Origin: Candidatus Roizmanbacteria bacterium CG_4_10_14_0_2_um_filter_39_13
GTDB taxonomy: Bacteria; Patescibacteriota; Microgenomatia; UBA1406; GWC2-37-13
Assembly (NCBI GenBank): GCA_002792315.1
Contig: PFOB01000016.1
Location: 1 to 35,063, forward strand
Length of the DNA: 35,063 nucleotides
Direction of reading: 5' to 3'
The translations under genes and the position numbers were made by a program. Each line of letters opens with the position of its first letter. The first letter of the stretch is position 1. The notes beneath the pieces are model-generated. The model saw only the letters and a list, made by a program, of their open reading frames with translations. It was not told where the DNA came from and did no database searches. Below, one piece after another: positions 1-8,025 of the stretch.

Positions 1-545
1 ATAAACTGGCTTACAAATGGAATACTATTGAGAGTTATTGAAATATTGGGAAGAAATGGAAGAATGACTACTGCAATAATTGCGTATGAAATAAGCGCTT
101 TCAGTTCGCGGACATGAAGCTCCTCAACCATATTTTTTACTTGATCTTTATATGCAAGGATAATCATGAGTACAACTGCAATGGATAGCACGAGGGGAAT
201 TGGCAGTATGTTTATTGCAATAAGAAATCCGATGATAAAACTGATGATTGCTGCAAGTTCTGTTGTTATTCCGGTATCACGGCTGATATAGCTTGAAATA
301 GCGTAGTTTATGATAGTTAGAAGTAAAAAAGTGCCGCTTATGATTGACGAAAGTACCAATTGTTCGCCATTCAGGAGTCCTGCAATTGATCCTAAGAGGG
401 TAGTAAACGCAAAGGTCCGAACGCCAATTAGTGCGCCGGATCTATTTTTATGGTGGTCTTTTTTCTGATGAATCTCACGCTCCAAGCCAATTGCAGCGCC
501 AACTGCAAGTGCGATCAGAAGTTTGAGCGCGGCATTAAGTTCCAT
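1..545 (-). CDS. MgtC/SapB-family membrane protein, 3' end outside window
   Basis: The reverse strand reads MELNAALKLLIALAVGAAIG from an ATG at 545 and stays open to the window edge (181 codons visible). The N-terminus carries the family signature: a hydrophobic helix ending in IGLERE, then a polar loop with RSGALIGVRTFA and a second helix (LLGSIAGLL). Several further hydrophobic segments follow. MgtC/SapB proteins are inner-membrane proteins of unsettled biochemical function, some linked to Mg2+ limitation or ATP-synthase control. This gene is absent from the ORF track because its stop lies outside the window. It is divergent from tldD. A TATGGT hexamer lies 11 nt before the ATG on the minus strand. 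Family call is good; substrate unknown. Confidence 0.8.
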   Translation of the reverse strand, partial: MELNAALKLLIALAVGAAIGLEREIHQKKDHHKNRSGALIGVRTFAFTTLLGSIAGLLNGEQLVLSSIISGTFLLLTIINYAISSYISRDTGITTELAAIISFIIGFLIAINILPIPLVLSIAVVLMIILAYKDQVKNMVEELHVRELKALISYAIIAVVILPFLPNISITLNSIPFVSQF

Positions 546-651
546 ACATTAAATGTACCATAAAACACGTGGTTCATGAATCATCCTGAGAATACCTCAA
601 TTGATACTCAATGACCGTGTTTGACCTGCTGCAATGTGTACTCCAATCGGG

Positions 652-657
652 TATAAT
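652..657 (+). promoter_or_regulatory. -10 box (TATAAT) upstream of tldD
   Basis: A perfect TATAAT, preceded by GGG, lies 21 nt before the ATG at 679. A TTGACC occurs further upstream, but at 25 bp it is too far for a standard -35. The box lies inside the N-terminal extension of the ORF-track model starting at 634, which argues for the start at 679. Confidence 0.5.
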
Positions 658-678
658 AAGAATGCGAATTCAGACATT

Positions 679-2160
679 ATGTTAAAAAAAGCAGAAAATA
701 TACTCTCAAAAATTCCTTCAGCAGACTACGCTGATGTACGGATCGTGGATCAATCTTCAGAAGATGTCGCGACAAAAGATGGAGTTGTTGAAGCTTTAGA
801 ATCTTCACAATCACTTGGGTACAATGTTCGCATTCTCAAAGATGGTGTTTGGGGTTTTGCGGCATCGTTTGATTTGAGTGAAAAGGGGATTGATGAAACG
901 ATCAAAAAAGCGCTCGCCATTGTCAAGGCCTCAACTGCACATAAAACCTCCAATGTTCAACTCGACGAGCTTGAACCAATTATTGATAGTTACAAAACGC
1001 CCATAAAAGAAGACCCATTTCAAGTCCCGATGGAGGAGAAAATAAAGATTCTTCTTGCGGCTGATAATGCACAAAAAGTAAGTGATAAAATTGCGGTCAC
1101 GCAAGCCTCTTATCAGGCAAACCGCGAGCGAAAATATTTTGTCTCAAGCATCGGTTCAAAAATTGATCAAGATATCGTGTGGACGGGAGCGGGAACCGAT
1201 ACGACCGCAGTTGATGGACCAGAGCTTCAAAATCGCTCTTATCCAAATTCGTTCCGTGGACAAAATCAGACCCGTGGATTTGAGTTGGTTCGTGAGCTTG
1301 AGCTTGAGAAACATGCCCCAAAATATGCGCAAGAAGCAGTTGAGCTTCTCACGGCAGATACATGTCCCACCGGAGAATTTGACATCATCCTTGACGGAAA
1401 TCAACTTGCGCTTCAAATCCATGAAAGCTGTGGTCATGCGGTCGAGCTTGATCGCGTACTAGGTTATGAGGCCTCATATGCGGGCACGAGCTTTTTGACG
1501 ACAGAAAAATTGTTTAACTTTCAATATGGATCAGATATTGTAAATCTCACCGCAGATGCTACTATCCCGGGTGGTTTGGGAACCTTTGGATATGATGATG
1601 AAGGAGTGCCCGCACAACGGACCTATTTAGTGAAGGAAGGGAAGTTTCAAGATTATATTACCTCTCGAGACACCGTTTCAAAACTTCACGACCTAAATCC
1701 AAATTATAATAAAAAAAGCAATGGTACAGTACGTGCATCATCGTGGAGTAGATTACCAATGATTCGAATGACCAATATCAATTTAGAGCCCGGTGGAGAA
1801 GCGGGGACGGGGAAAGCATGGTCGCTTGATGAGATGATTGCTGATACGAAATATGGTATTTTCATGTCAACCAATCGCTCGTGGAGTATTGACGACCGAA
1901 GGTACAACTTTCAGTTCGGTACCGAAATCGCTTGGGAGATCAAAGATGGGAAGCTTGGCCGAATGCTCAAAAATCCGACATATCAGGGAATTACCCCTCA
2001 GTTTTGGAACAGTTGTGATGCCATATGTGGACGACCGGAGTGGACGGTCTGGGGGACGCCAAACTGTGGCAAAGGGCAACCAAGTCAAGTGATGTACACG
2101 GGGCACGGTGCGAGTCCTGCGCGATTTAAGAAGGTAAAAGTTGGTGTTGTAAAGTGGTAA
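679..2160 (+). CDS. tldD: TldD-type metalloprotease subunit (PmbA/TldD family)
   Basis: TldD and TldE form a heteromeric zinc peptidase that cleaves unfolded peptides and matures some modified peptides in other bacteria; TldD carries the active site. The zinc motif HExxxH is present as HESCGH (residues about 248-252). The C-terminal family motif NCGKGQP, which follows several other Cys residues, is also there. With the start at 679 the protein is 493 aa, about the family length. The ORF-track start at 634 adds 15 residues that overlap a TATAAT box and look non-homologous. The gene overlaps or abuts tldE directly downstream, so the two are co-transcribed. The physiological substrate cannot be read from the sequence; no RiPP precursor is obvious next to it. 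Confidence 0.9.
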   Translation: MLKKAENILSKIPSADYADVRIVDQSSEDVATKDGVVEALESSQSLGYNVRILKDGVWGFAASFDLSEKGIDETIKKALAIVKASTAHKTSNVQLDELEPIIDSYKTPIKEDPFQVPMEEKIKILLAADNAQKVSDKIAVTQASYQANRERKYFVSSIGSKIDQDIVWTGAGTDTTAVDGPELQNRSYPNSFRGQNQTRGFELVRELELEKHAPKYAQEAVELLTADTCPTGEFDIILDGNQLALQIHESCGHAVELDRVLGYEASYAGTSFLTTEKLFNFQYGSDIVNLTADATIPGGLGTFGYDDEGVPAQRTYLVKEGKFQDYITSRDTVSKLHDLNPNYNKKSNGTVRASSWSRLPMIRMTNINLEPGGEAGTGKAWSLDEMIADTKYGIFMSTNRSWSIDDRRYNFQFGTEIAWEIKDGKLGRMLKNPTYQGITPQFWNSCDAICGRPEWTVWGTPNCGKGQPSQVMYTGHGASPARFKKVKVGVVKW

Positions 2161-2174
2161 GAAATAACAAAACT

Positions 2175-3509
2175 ATGTTAGGAGAAGAAAAATTAAAACA
2201 AATAGCACAAAAAGCACTCTCATTTTCAAATGCTTACCAAGCTGAAGTATTACTTTCAGTTTCGGGAAATGCATTGACTCGTTTTGCAAACAATCAAATT
2301 CATCAGAATGTCGCATGGAAAAATCTGGGAATTTCAGCCCGGGTGATTATTGATAAAAAAATTGGTGTTGCAAGTACGAATGCTTTTGATAATGAGTCCC
2401 TCAAAGACGTAATTGCCCGTGCTACCGAGCTTGCCAATCTGCAAGAACCAGATCCCGGATTTGTTTCTCTGCCAAAGCCACAAAAAATAATAAAAGTGTC
2501 AGATGATATTCACCATGCAACTGAAGAAGAGATGGCGGCTGGCGCTCATATCGTGATCAAAAAAGCTCAGAAAGAAAATCTGATCGCTTCTGGCGCATAT
2601 GCAAATGATGTCTCAGAGCTTGCGGTCGCAAACTCACTCGGTGTCTGGGCACATCATGCCGGTTCATCCTGCAATCTTTCAACAATCGTGCTTGGTAAAG
2701 ATTCGAGTGGATTTGCCGCAGATGTCGCACGAACCCCTTCGGAAGTCAATGCAGAATTAGTCGCTGAAACGGCAGTACAAAAAACTCTTGAAAGTAAAAA
2801 TCCACAAGATATTGAGCCGGGAGAATACGAAGTCATTTTAGAGCCACAAGCGGTATCTGAAATGATGGCATTTTTTCAATGGTATGGGCCAAATGCACGT
2901 ATTTATCATGAAGGAGCGAGTCCGCTTTCAGGCAAAATGGGCACCCAAGTTTTTGGTAAAAATATCACGATCATCGATGACCCATTTCATGAAAGTGTCT
3001 TTCCTATGCCCTTTGATTTTGAAGGGCAACCAAAAAAAGCGATTACATTTATAAAAAATGGCGTCCTTGAAAATATTGCTTACGATTCTTATCATGCATT
3101 GAAGTATCATCAAAAAAATACTGGGCATGCACTTCCCGCACCAAATACCATGGGACCCATTCCGCTCCACATGTATATTGCAGCAGGGGATAAGACACGA
3201 GATGCGATGATCAATAATGTAAAGCGCGGTCTTCTTGTCACGAGACTTTGGTATGTACGAGTATTAAATCCAAAAATGCTCAATGTCACCGGCATGACAC
3301 GGGACGCGACATTTCTCATAGAAAATGGAAAAATTATTCGACCCGTTAAAAACCTTAGATTCAATCAAAGTATTCCAGAGGCCCTAAACAATGTGGTTGG
3401 CATTGAAAACAAACTGACGCCCTTGGCCAGTTTTGAAGGAGAGATGATTAGTCTTGCGCCAACATTGCATATTAGTAAATGGGAATTTAGTAGTGCAACT
3501 CTGTTTTGA
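2175..3509 (+). CDS. tldE: TldE/PmbA-type partner of TldD
   Basis: The protein (444 aa from the ATG at 2175) belongs to the same PmbA/TldD family but lacks the HExxxH zinc motif, as expected for TldE, the non-catalytic partner. The middle carries the family-like segment GPNARIYHEGASPLSGKMG, and the C-terminal half carries VTGMTRDATFLIENGKI. The ORF track starts at a GTG at 2154 that overlaps the tldD stop. The ATG at 2175 begins MLGEEKLKQIAQKAL, which looks like the true N-terminus, but GTG cannot be excluded. Tight linkage to tldD implies a 1:1 complex. Confidence 0.85.
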   Translation: MLGEEKLKQIAQKALSFSNAYQAEVLLSVSGNALTRFANNQIHQNVAWKNLGISARVIIDKKIGVASTNAFDNESLKDVIARATELANLQEPDPGFVSLPKPQKIIKVSDDIHHATEEEMAAGAHIVIKKAQKENLIASGAYANDVSELAVANSLGVWAHHAGSSCNLSTIVLGKDSSGFAADVARTPSEVNAELVAETAVQKTLESKNPQDIEPGEYEVILEPQAVSEMMAFFQWYGPNARIYHEGASPLSGKMGTQVFGKNITIIDDPFHESVFPMPFDFEGQPKKAITFIKNGVLENIAYDSYHALKYHQKNTGHALPAPNTMGPIPLHMYIAAGDKTRDAMINNVKRGLLVTRLWYVRVLNPKMLNVTGMTRDATFLIENGKIIRPVKNLRFNQSIPEALNNVVGIENKLTPLASFEGEMISLAPTLHISKWEFSSATLF

Positions 3510-3547
3510 TGTTCTTTGTTATTAATTTTCACATCAGTTGAAATAGT

Positions 3548-4624
3548 ATGAAACAGATTGACCAGATATTAAAAAAAACAGGAATAATTAAGGTATCTCC
3601 AGACGATACTCTTTCAAGCGCTTTAGGAAAGCTTGCAAGTTCTCATGATGCTGCATTCGTTTTTGACGCATCAGATAAATTTTTAGGAGTGATCAATCCC
3701 TATTACACATTGATCAAATCTTCGGCTTTTGATGCAAGCACCAAAGTGGCACATGCGCTTTTTCATCCCCCCCACATTGATACAAAAGATTCATTGGTCC
3801 GTATTGTTCAGTTATTGAATGAATCTAAAATTCATTATCTTCCGGTATTTGATGATGAAAAAAAATTTCTTGGAATCACTTCAGCACGACGAATTCTTGC
3901 ATTTATGCAAAACCTGGATGTCGCAAAGCTTAAGATTGGTCAAATGCCTCATACACAGAAAGGGAAAGTTATCACGGTAAAACTTGATGATCCGATATCT
4001 AAGGCACAACAATTATTTAAGGAATATAAAACATCAAAAATAGTTGTCGTAGATAAAAATGATCGTCTTAAAGGAATATTGAGTCATTATGATCTTATTC
4101 CTTTTATCATGGCTCCGGGAAATAAATCTCGACGAGGAGGAAGAGGAGAGCAAACTCAGTTTAAGAACACTCCAGTGAAAAATTATGTGAAAACGACCGT
4201 TCTTACGCTTAACGAACAAAACACTGTTGCTGAGGTAATTGAACAAGTTTTGTCAAAACTCATTGGAAGTATCATTTTGGTCGATCATGAATCACGTCCT
4301 ATGGGAATTGTGACAACACGCGATATTCTTGATCTATTACGAATTGACAAGAAGAAGAAAAATGTTTTGATTACTACGAAAAATCTTTCAAAACATCATG
4401 TGGTAACATTTAATGACTTTGAAAAATATATCACCGAGTATATTCAGAGAACTGAGCCAATAGCATCGGCAAGTATCATTTATGAGGGAGAAAAAAACGA
4501 CCGACTCTTTAAATTAACTGTTCATTTGACGCCATATAAAGGAAAACCAATCGTCATTTCCCGAGAGGGAAAGGACTTTTCGAAACTCCTACAGGACGTG
4601 AAAGAAGTAGTGAGAAGAGGATAA
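3548..4624 (+). CDS. Four-CBS-domain protein with C-terminal HPF/S30AE-like segment
   Basis: The 358-aa protein contains four CBS-like repeats (roughly residues 10-60, 70-122, 130-190 and 208-265), each with the strand-helix pattern ending in LGV/LGI/KGI/MGI followed by a short helix. CBS pairs bind adenine nucleotides such as AMP, ATP or ci-di-AMP and act as energy sensors. The last 75 residues (LFKLTVHLTPYKGKPIVISREGKDFSKLL) are not CBS; they resemble the beta-alpha pattern of ribosome hibernation factors (HPF/RaiA, S30AE). That similarity is by eye. If right, it suggests nucleotide-controlled ribosome binding. A basic linker RRGGRGE sits between the second and third domain. No clear promoter or SD is visible before the ATG. 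Confidence 0.75.
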   Translation: MKQIDQILKKTGIIKVSPDDTLSSALGKLASSHDAAFVFDASDKFLGVINPYYTLIKSSAFDASTKVAHALFHPPHIDTKDSLVRIVQLLNESKIHYLPVFDDEKKFLGITSARRILAFMQNLDVAKLKIGQMPHTQKGKVITVKLDDPISKAQQLFKEYKTSKIVVVDKNDRLKGILSHYDLIPFIMAPGNKSRRGGRGEQTQFKNTPVKNYVKTTVLTLNEQNTVAEVIEQVLSKLIGSIILVDHESRPMGIVTTRDILDLLRIDKKKKNVLITTKNLSKHHVVTFNDFEKYITEYIQRTEPIASASIIYEGEKNDRLFKLTVHLTPYKGKPIVISREGKDFSKLLQDVKEVVRRG

Positions 4625-4635
4625 GCAACCTTCCC

Positions 4636-4663
4636 TTGACAAATACTAAACTACTAGTATACT
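4636..4663 (+). promoter_or_regulatory. trpR promoter (TTGACA-16-TATACT)
   Basis: TTGACA at 4636-4641 and TATACT at 4658-4663, separated by 16 bp, form a near-consensus sigma70-type promoter. The -10 ends only 7 nt before the trpR ATG at 4671, so the transcript would be leaderless or nearly so. The -10 box lies in the centre of the trp operator palindrome. Confidence 0.85.
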
Positions 4664-4667
4664 AGTA
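4652..4667. promoter_or_regulatory. Trp repressor operator (perfect 16-bp palindrome)
   Basis: TACTAGTATACTAGTA is a perfect palindrome that covers the -10 box of the trpR promoter. The E. coli TrpR operator core is TACTAGTTAACTAGTA in symmetrised form; the two match at 14 of 16 positions and differ only in the two central bases. Both CTAG half-site cores are intact. Because the next gene encodes a TrpR homologue, the site most likely mediates autorepression of the trpR-trp operon when tryptophan is plentiful. Confidence 0.85.
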
Positions 4668-4670
4668 TGT

Positions 4671-4919
4671 ATGTCAAACTTTAATGATCTGACTCGAATC
4701 TTAACTGATATCGATTCAGAAAGCGAAATGACCAATTTTCTCAACGGGCTTTTGACGCCAAAAGAGCGTGAGGAGTTTGTACGACGACTTGATATTATCA
4801 AAATGCTTAAAAAAGGAATGCCACAACATACGATTGCGGAGAAACTTGGGGTTGGGGTTGCAACCGTGACACGGGGATCAAAGGAGATACAGATGGGAAG
4901 ATTTAAAAATATTGCTTGA
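4671..4919 (+). CDS. trpR: Trp operon repressor TrpR
   Basis: The 82-aa protein is the conserved core of TrpR: LTPKERE (residues 28-34), then RRLDIIKMLKKGM, the helix-turn-helix QHTIAEKLGVGVATVTRGS (52-70) and a short tail. E. coli TrpR has LTPDERE and LGAGIATITRGS at the same places. Counterparts of the E. coli Trp-binding residues Thr44, Arg54 and Arg84 appear conserved (T29, R39, R68); Ser88 aligns with E72. It lacks most of the N-terminal arm of the enterobacterial protein. The TRGS motif separates it from the YerC/YecD relatives. It is the first gene of the trp operon and is probably autoregulated through the operator on its own promoter. It contains no tryptophan. Confidence 0.88.
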   Translation: MSNFNDLTRILTDIDSESEMTNFLNGLLTPKEREEFVRRLDIIKMLKKGMPQHTIAEKLGVGVATVTRGSKEIQMGRFKNIA

Positions 4920-4954
4920 ATCTCTTAATTTGTATTCATTATTCTGATAAAAAC

Positions 4955-5023
4955 ATGAAAAATAAATTTACAAAATCAATCTGGCAGTCTTGGCACACCC
5001 TCAAACAGGAGGATTTATTATGA
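4955..5023 (+). CDS. trpL: trp leader peptide TrpL (22 aa, two Trp codons)
   Basis: A 22-codon ORF between trpR and trpE, too short for the ORF track, encodes a peptide with the segment SIWQSW: TGG codons at 4982-4984 and 4991-4993. It ends at TGA 5021-5023. The stop lies inside the 5' arm of the antiterminator stem, and the Trp codons lie 15-26 nt before that arm. A ribosome stalled at the Trp codons would leave the antiterminator free; one that reaches the stop would cover it. This is the geometry of classical trp attenuators. No SD is visible before the ATG. The seven neighbouring proteins TrpR, E, G, D, C, F and A contain no Trp, so two Trp codons here are unlikely to be incidental. Confidence 0.85.
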   Translation: MKNKFTKSIWQSWHTLKQEDLL

Positions 5024-5060
5024 TGGATACATAAGAATTATCTTTCGTAACAAACTCTCC
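5008..5060 (+). promoter_or_regulatory. trp attenuator antiterminator stem (2:3)
   Basis: Bases 5008-5029 can pair with 5039-5060 around a 9-nt loop. By hand count this gives 16 Watson-Crick pairs, 3 G-U pairs and 3 single mismatches over 22 positions. The 3' arm contains the whole 5' arm of the terminator (5052-5060), so the two structures exclude each other. The 5' arm overlaps the last codons and the stop of trpL. A candidate weak 1:2 hairpin is CCTC (4999-5002) with GAGG (5009-5012). The AGGAGG at 5007-5012 also resembles an SD, but only for a four-codon ORF. Confidence 0.8.
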
Positions 5061-5079
5061 GAAATGGAGAGTTTTTTTT
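5052..5079 (+). terminator. Intrinsic terminator of the trp attenuator (3:4)
   Basis: AAACTCTCC (5052-5060) pairs perfectly with GGAGAGTTT (5066-5074) around the loop GAAAT. The run of eight T (5072-5079) contributes the end of the stem and the U-tract. The terminator ends 11 nt before the trpE ATG, so it must be bypassed for the structural genes to be expressed. Confidence 0.9.
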
Positions 5080-5090
5080 ATGAAACAAAT

Positions 5091-6452
5091 ATGAAAATAC
5101 CAAAGATATTGTTATCAAACAAACCACATTCCGCCAAAATTGCTGAAGATTTGGATTTTTTTGAATTGTTCAAAAAAATCCAAAATGATCAAGAAACCTG
5201 TTTTATCCTCGAATCATTGGGGGAGGAAAGTAACCGATCGAGATATTCGATTATTGGATTTGACCCTCAGATAATTGTCAGCTCAAAAGGGTCGGGCCTC
5301 ACTTTGTCCCAACAGGGAAAAACAGATGTCGAATACCAGAGCGATAATCCATATTTTGATCTTCAAAAACTCTTTCCAGATCGGGTGATGGCGCGAGATT
5401 ATGCCGGCGGCTTGATTGGATATCTGGGATTTGATTTATTTGAGAATATCGAACCATCAGTAAAAGTAAAGTCTCATCCTAATTTTGAACGATTGAAATT
5501 TGGCGTTTATACCGATGGCCTGGTATATGACAAAATGACTGGAGAGGTGTTTTACTTTTACTACAACAATAGTAGGTTTAATTTAGTCAAATCATACCTT
5601 GCAAAACAAATTGAAAAGACAAATGAGGTTTCTGTGACCTTCAAACAATATTCAATGACAAAACAACAATATGGAGATGTTTTCAGTAAGGTCAAAGAAG
5701 ATATTCGAGCAGGTTTCATTTTTCAGTGTGTGGTCGGATTTCAAGGAGAATACTTGATTGAGGGAAATGATATTGGTATATATGAAAAACTTCGGCGAGT
5801 GAACCCCTCACCACATATGTATTATTTAAAATTTGGCAAACAAAAAATTATCGGTGCAAGTCCTGAACTACTCTTTCGACTGAGAAACAACGATGTTGAG
5901 ACGTTTCCTTTGGCAGGAACAATACGTCGTGGAAAGGACATGAATGAAGATGTCAAACTAGCGCGAGCACTTCTCAATGATCCAAAAGAGCAGGCAGAAC
6001 ATAAAATGCTCGTAGATCTTCATCGAAATGACCTCGGGAGGATTGCAAAGGTTGGATCGATAAAGATTCAAAAATTGATGGATATAAAAAAATACAGTCA
6101 TGTGCAGCATATTTCGAGTGAGATATCTGGAACACTTGACGCACGTCAAGATATGTTTAGCGCCCTGGTGAGCTGTTATCCGGCGGGTACTCTTACCGGG
6201 GCGCCAAAGATAGAGGCGGTAAGGTTACTTGAAAAATATGAGACGAAGCCGCGTGGCGTTTATGGTGGCGCAGTCGGCTATTTTGGATTTAATGGCGATT
6301 GTGTGTTTGCCATACCCATTCGTTCGCTTTTTATTTCAGGAAACAAAGGATACACGCAAGCGGGAAGTGGTATCGTTCTGGACTCAGAAATTGACATTGA
6401 GTATGAAGAAATTATGAACAAGTTGAAAGCGATGGAGGTGACACTATCATGA
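5091..6452 (+). CDS. trpE: Anthranilate synthase component I
   Basis: TrpE makes anthranilate from chorismate with ammonia delivered by TrpG. The 453-aa protein has the chorismate-binding core: PSPHMYYLKF, GASPELLFRL, PLAGTIRRG, LVDLHRNDLGRIA, SCYPAGTLTGAPKIEA and GSGIVLDS. The alanine in PLAGT (Lys in PabB) supports anthranilate rather than aminodeoxychorismate synthesis. An N-terminal ILES motif (residues 39-42) with nearby Ser residues matches the Trp feedback-inhibition site. The ORF-track start at 5064 is rejected because it runs through the terminator hairpin; the ATG at 5091 is used. A four-codon ORF (5080-5094) overlaps this start as ATGA. trpE overlaps trpG by 4 nt. Confidence 0.95.
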   Translation: MKIPKILLSNKPHSAKIAEDLDFFELFKKIQNDQETCFILESLGEESNRSRYSIIGFDPQIIVSSKGSGLTLSQQGKTDVEYQSDNPYFDLQKLFPDRVMARDYAGGLIGYLGFDLFENIEPSVKVKSHPNFERLKFGVYTDGLVYDKMTGEVFYFYYNNSRFNLVKSYLAKQIEKTNEVSVTFKQYSMTKQQYGDVFSKVKEDIRAGFIFQCVVGFQGEYLIEGNDIGIYEKLRRVNPSPHMYYLKFGKQKIIGASPELLFRLRNNDVETFPLAGTIRRGKDMNEDVKLARALLNDPKEQAEHKMLVDLHRNDLGRIAKVGSIKIQKLMDIKKYSHVQHISSEISGTLDARQDMFSALVSCYPAGTLTGAPKIEAVRLLEKYETKPRGVYGGAVGYFGFNGDCVFAIPIRSLFISGNKGYTQAGSGIVLDSEIDIEYEEIMNKLKAMEVTLS

Positions 6453-7042
6453 AAATACTTATCATAGACAATTACGATTCATTCACCTTTAACTTGTATC
6501 AATTTGCGGGCGAAATATTATTGGAAGAAAAACTTGTGCCGAATATTACCGTAAAACGGAATGATGAGATCAATCTGTCACAAATACAAAAAGAAAGTTA
6601 TGATCACGTTATCATATCACCTGGGCCTGGAGATCCATCAGATGCAGCATATTTTGGCGTATGTGCCGACGTTATTTTGAAAATTGGTAAAACAATTCCG
6701 GTGTTGGGCGTGTGCTTAGGAATGCAAGGAATAGGACATTATTTTGGAGGCAAAATTGTCAAAGCCACGACTCCCATGCATGGAAAAACCAGTTGTATTT
6801 TCCATGATGAAAAAGGAGTGTTTAAAGGGCTGTCACAAAGACTGGAAGTGATGCGATACCACTCGCTTGTGGTTGATCGAAAAACAATACCCTCATGTCT
6901 TGAGATCACGGCAACATCACAAGTCACTGATGAGATCATGGGTCTTCGTCATAAATCATATCCGATAGAGGGAGTTCAATTTCATCCAGAATCTATTTTT
7001 ACCGAAAGCGGAAAACAGTTATTACGCAACTTTTTATTATGA
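6449..7042 (+). CDS. trpG: Anthranilate synthase component II (glutamine amidotransferase)
   Basis: A class I glutamine amidotransferase of 197 aa. It starts with MKILIIDNYDSFTFNL and has the oxyanion segment SPGPGDP, the nucleophile in GVCLGMQG (C89) and the catalytic His/Glu in FHPES (H179, E181). It supplies NH3 to TrpE. Its start overlaps the trpE stop as ATGA, and GGAGGTG about 9 nt upstream is one of the clear SDs in the operon. The protein could also serve PabB, but no pabB is visible here. Confidence 0.95.
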   Translation: MKILIIDNYDSFTFNLYQFAGEILLEEKLVPNITVKRNDEINLSQIQKESYDHVIISPGPGDPSDAAYFGVCADVILKIGKTIPVLGVCLGMQGIGHYFGGKIVKATTPMHGKTSCIFHDEKGVFKGLSQRLEVMRYHSLVVDRKTIPSCLEITATSQVTDEIMGLRHKSYPIEGVQFHPESIFTESGKQLLRNFLL

Positions 7043-8025
7043 AAAACTTAACACGAATAGAGTCACAAAAACTTATCGAGCAAATGATGTCCGGCGAGAT
7101 ATCTCAGAAGGAAATGGCCAAAATTCTCAAAGACTTAGCTCAAAAAGGGGAAACCCTCGACGAGATTATCGGCGCTATTTATGCTATGAGGTCTCACATG
7201 AAGTCTATTCAAGCGCCAAATAGCTCGGTGGATACATGTGGCACCGGTGGGGATGGAAAAAACACATTCAACATATCGACTGCCGCGGCACTTGTTGTCG
7301 CTGGTGCCGGTGTACCGGTTGTAAAGCACGGTAATCGGAAAGCATCCAGCAAATGTGGGAGCGCCGATGTTCTTGAGGAGCTTGGCGTCAATATTAATCT
7401 CAAACCCTATCAAGCGGAGGAAATTCTTGAATCAATCGGAATCGTATTTCTTTTTGCTCCTATATACCATCCAGCAATGGCACAGGTTGTACCCATTCGC
7501 AAACAGTTAGGTATTCGAACCATATTTAATTTCCTTGGTCCATTTTGTAATCCGGCAAGAGTACGTCGACAGGTTATCGGCGTTCCAAATCTTGAAGTAT
7601 TAGAAACGCTTTCTCATGTTGCAACAGAGCTTGAATACAAATATTTGGCCCTTGTGACGAGCAGGGACGGAATTGATGAGATCAGTCCTACAGCGCCGTC
7701 TTTCATTCGAATAATTAAAAATTCACACGTATCATCACTACAGATAGATCCAAAGAAATATGGCATTCATCACGTTTCACTAGATGATATTATTGGCGGT
7801 GACGCGCGGAAAAATGCATCCATGATTCATTCGGTATTATCTGGAAAGAAGGGAACTCTACGCGATACTGTTCTGTTGAACGCAGCGATGACACTCCTTG
7901 TTTCTGGAAAAGCATTAGACATGAATCATGGTATCGAACTTGCGTCGAAATCTATCGATTCAGGAGCAGCAAAAAATATTTTAAAAGCACTTATTCATTC
8001 ATCAAATAATCATGAGCATTCTTGA
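7039..8025 (+). CDS. trpD: Anthranilate phosphoribosyltransferase
   Basis: The 328-aa protein transfers phosphoribose from PRPP to anthranilate. The PRPP-binding signature CGTGGDGKNTFN lies at residues 67-78, followed by VKHGNRKASSKCGSADVLEELG, which contributes to Mg-PRPP and anthranilate binding. Length and motif order are normal for a stand-alone TrpD; it is not fused to TrpG. It overlaps trpG by 4 nt (ATGA) and trpC by 14 nt, which points to translational coupling. No SD is seen. Confidence 0.95.
   Translation: MKNLTRIESQKLIEQMMSGEISQKEMAKILKDLAQKGETLDEIIGAIYAMRSHMKSIQAPNSSVDTCGTGGDGKNTFNISTAAALVVAGAGVPVVKHGNRKASSKCGSADVLEELGVNINLKPYQAEEILESIGIVFLFAPIYHPAMAQVVPIRKQLGIRTIFNFLGPFCNPARVRRQVIGVPNLEVLETLSHVATELEYKYLALVTSRDGIDEISPTAPSFIRIIKNSHVSSLQIDPKKYGIHHVSLDDIIGGDARKNASMIHSVLSGKKGTLRDTVLLNAAMTLLVSGKALDMNHGIELASKSIDSGAAKNILKALIHSSNNHEHS

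Noticed and set aside
634-678. N-terminal extension of TldD in the ORF track
   Set aside because: It spans a TATAAT box and lacks family-like sequence; the ATG at 679 gives the usual N-terminus.
5064-5090. trpE start at 5064 from the ORF track
   Set aside because: The ATG lies in the loop and 3' arm of the terminator hairpin; the translated residues come from the T-run. The ATG at 5091 is used.
5020-5094. Tiny ORFs MMDT (after AGGAGG) and MKQI (before trpE)
   Set aside because: Four codons each; the AGGAGG is explained by the antiterminator arm. Translational coupling cannot be excluded but there is no support.
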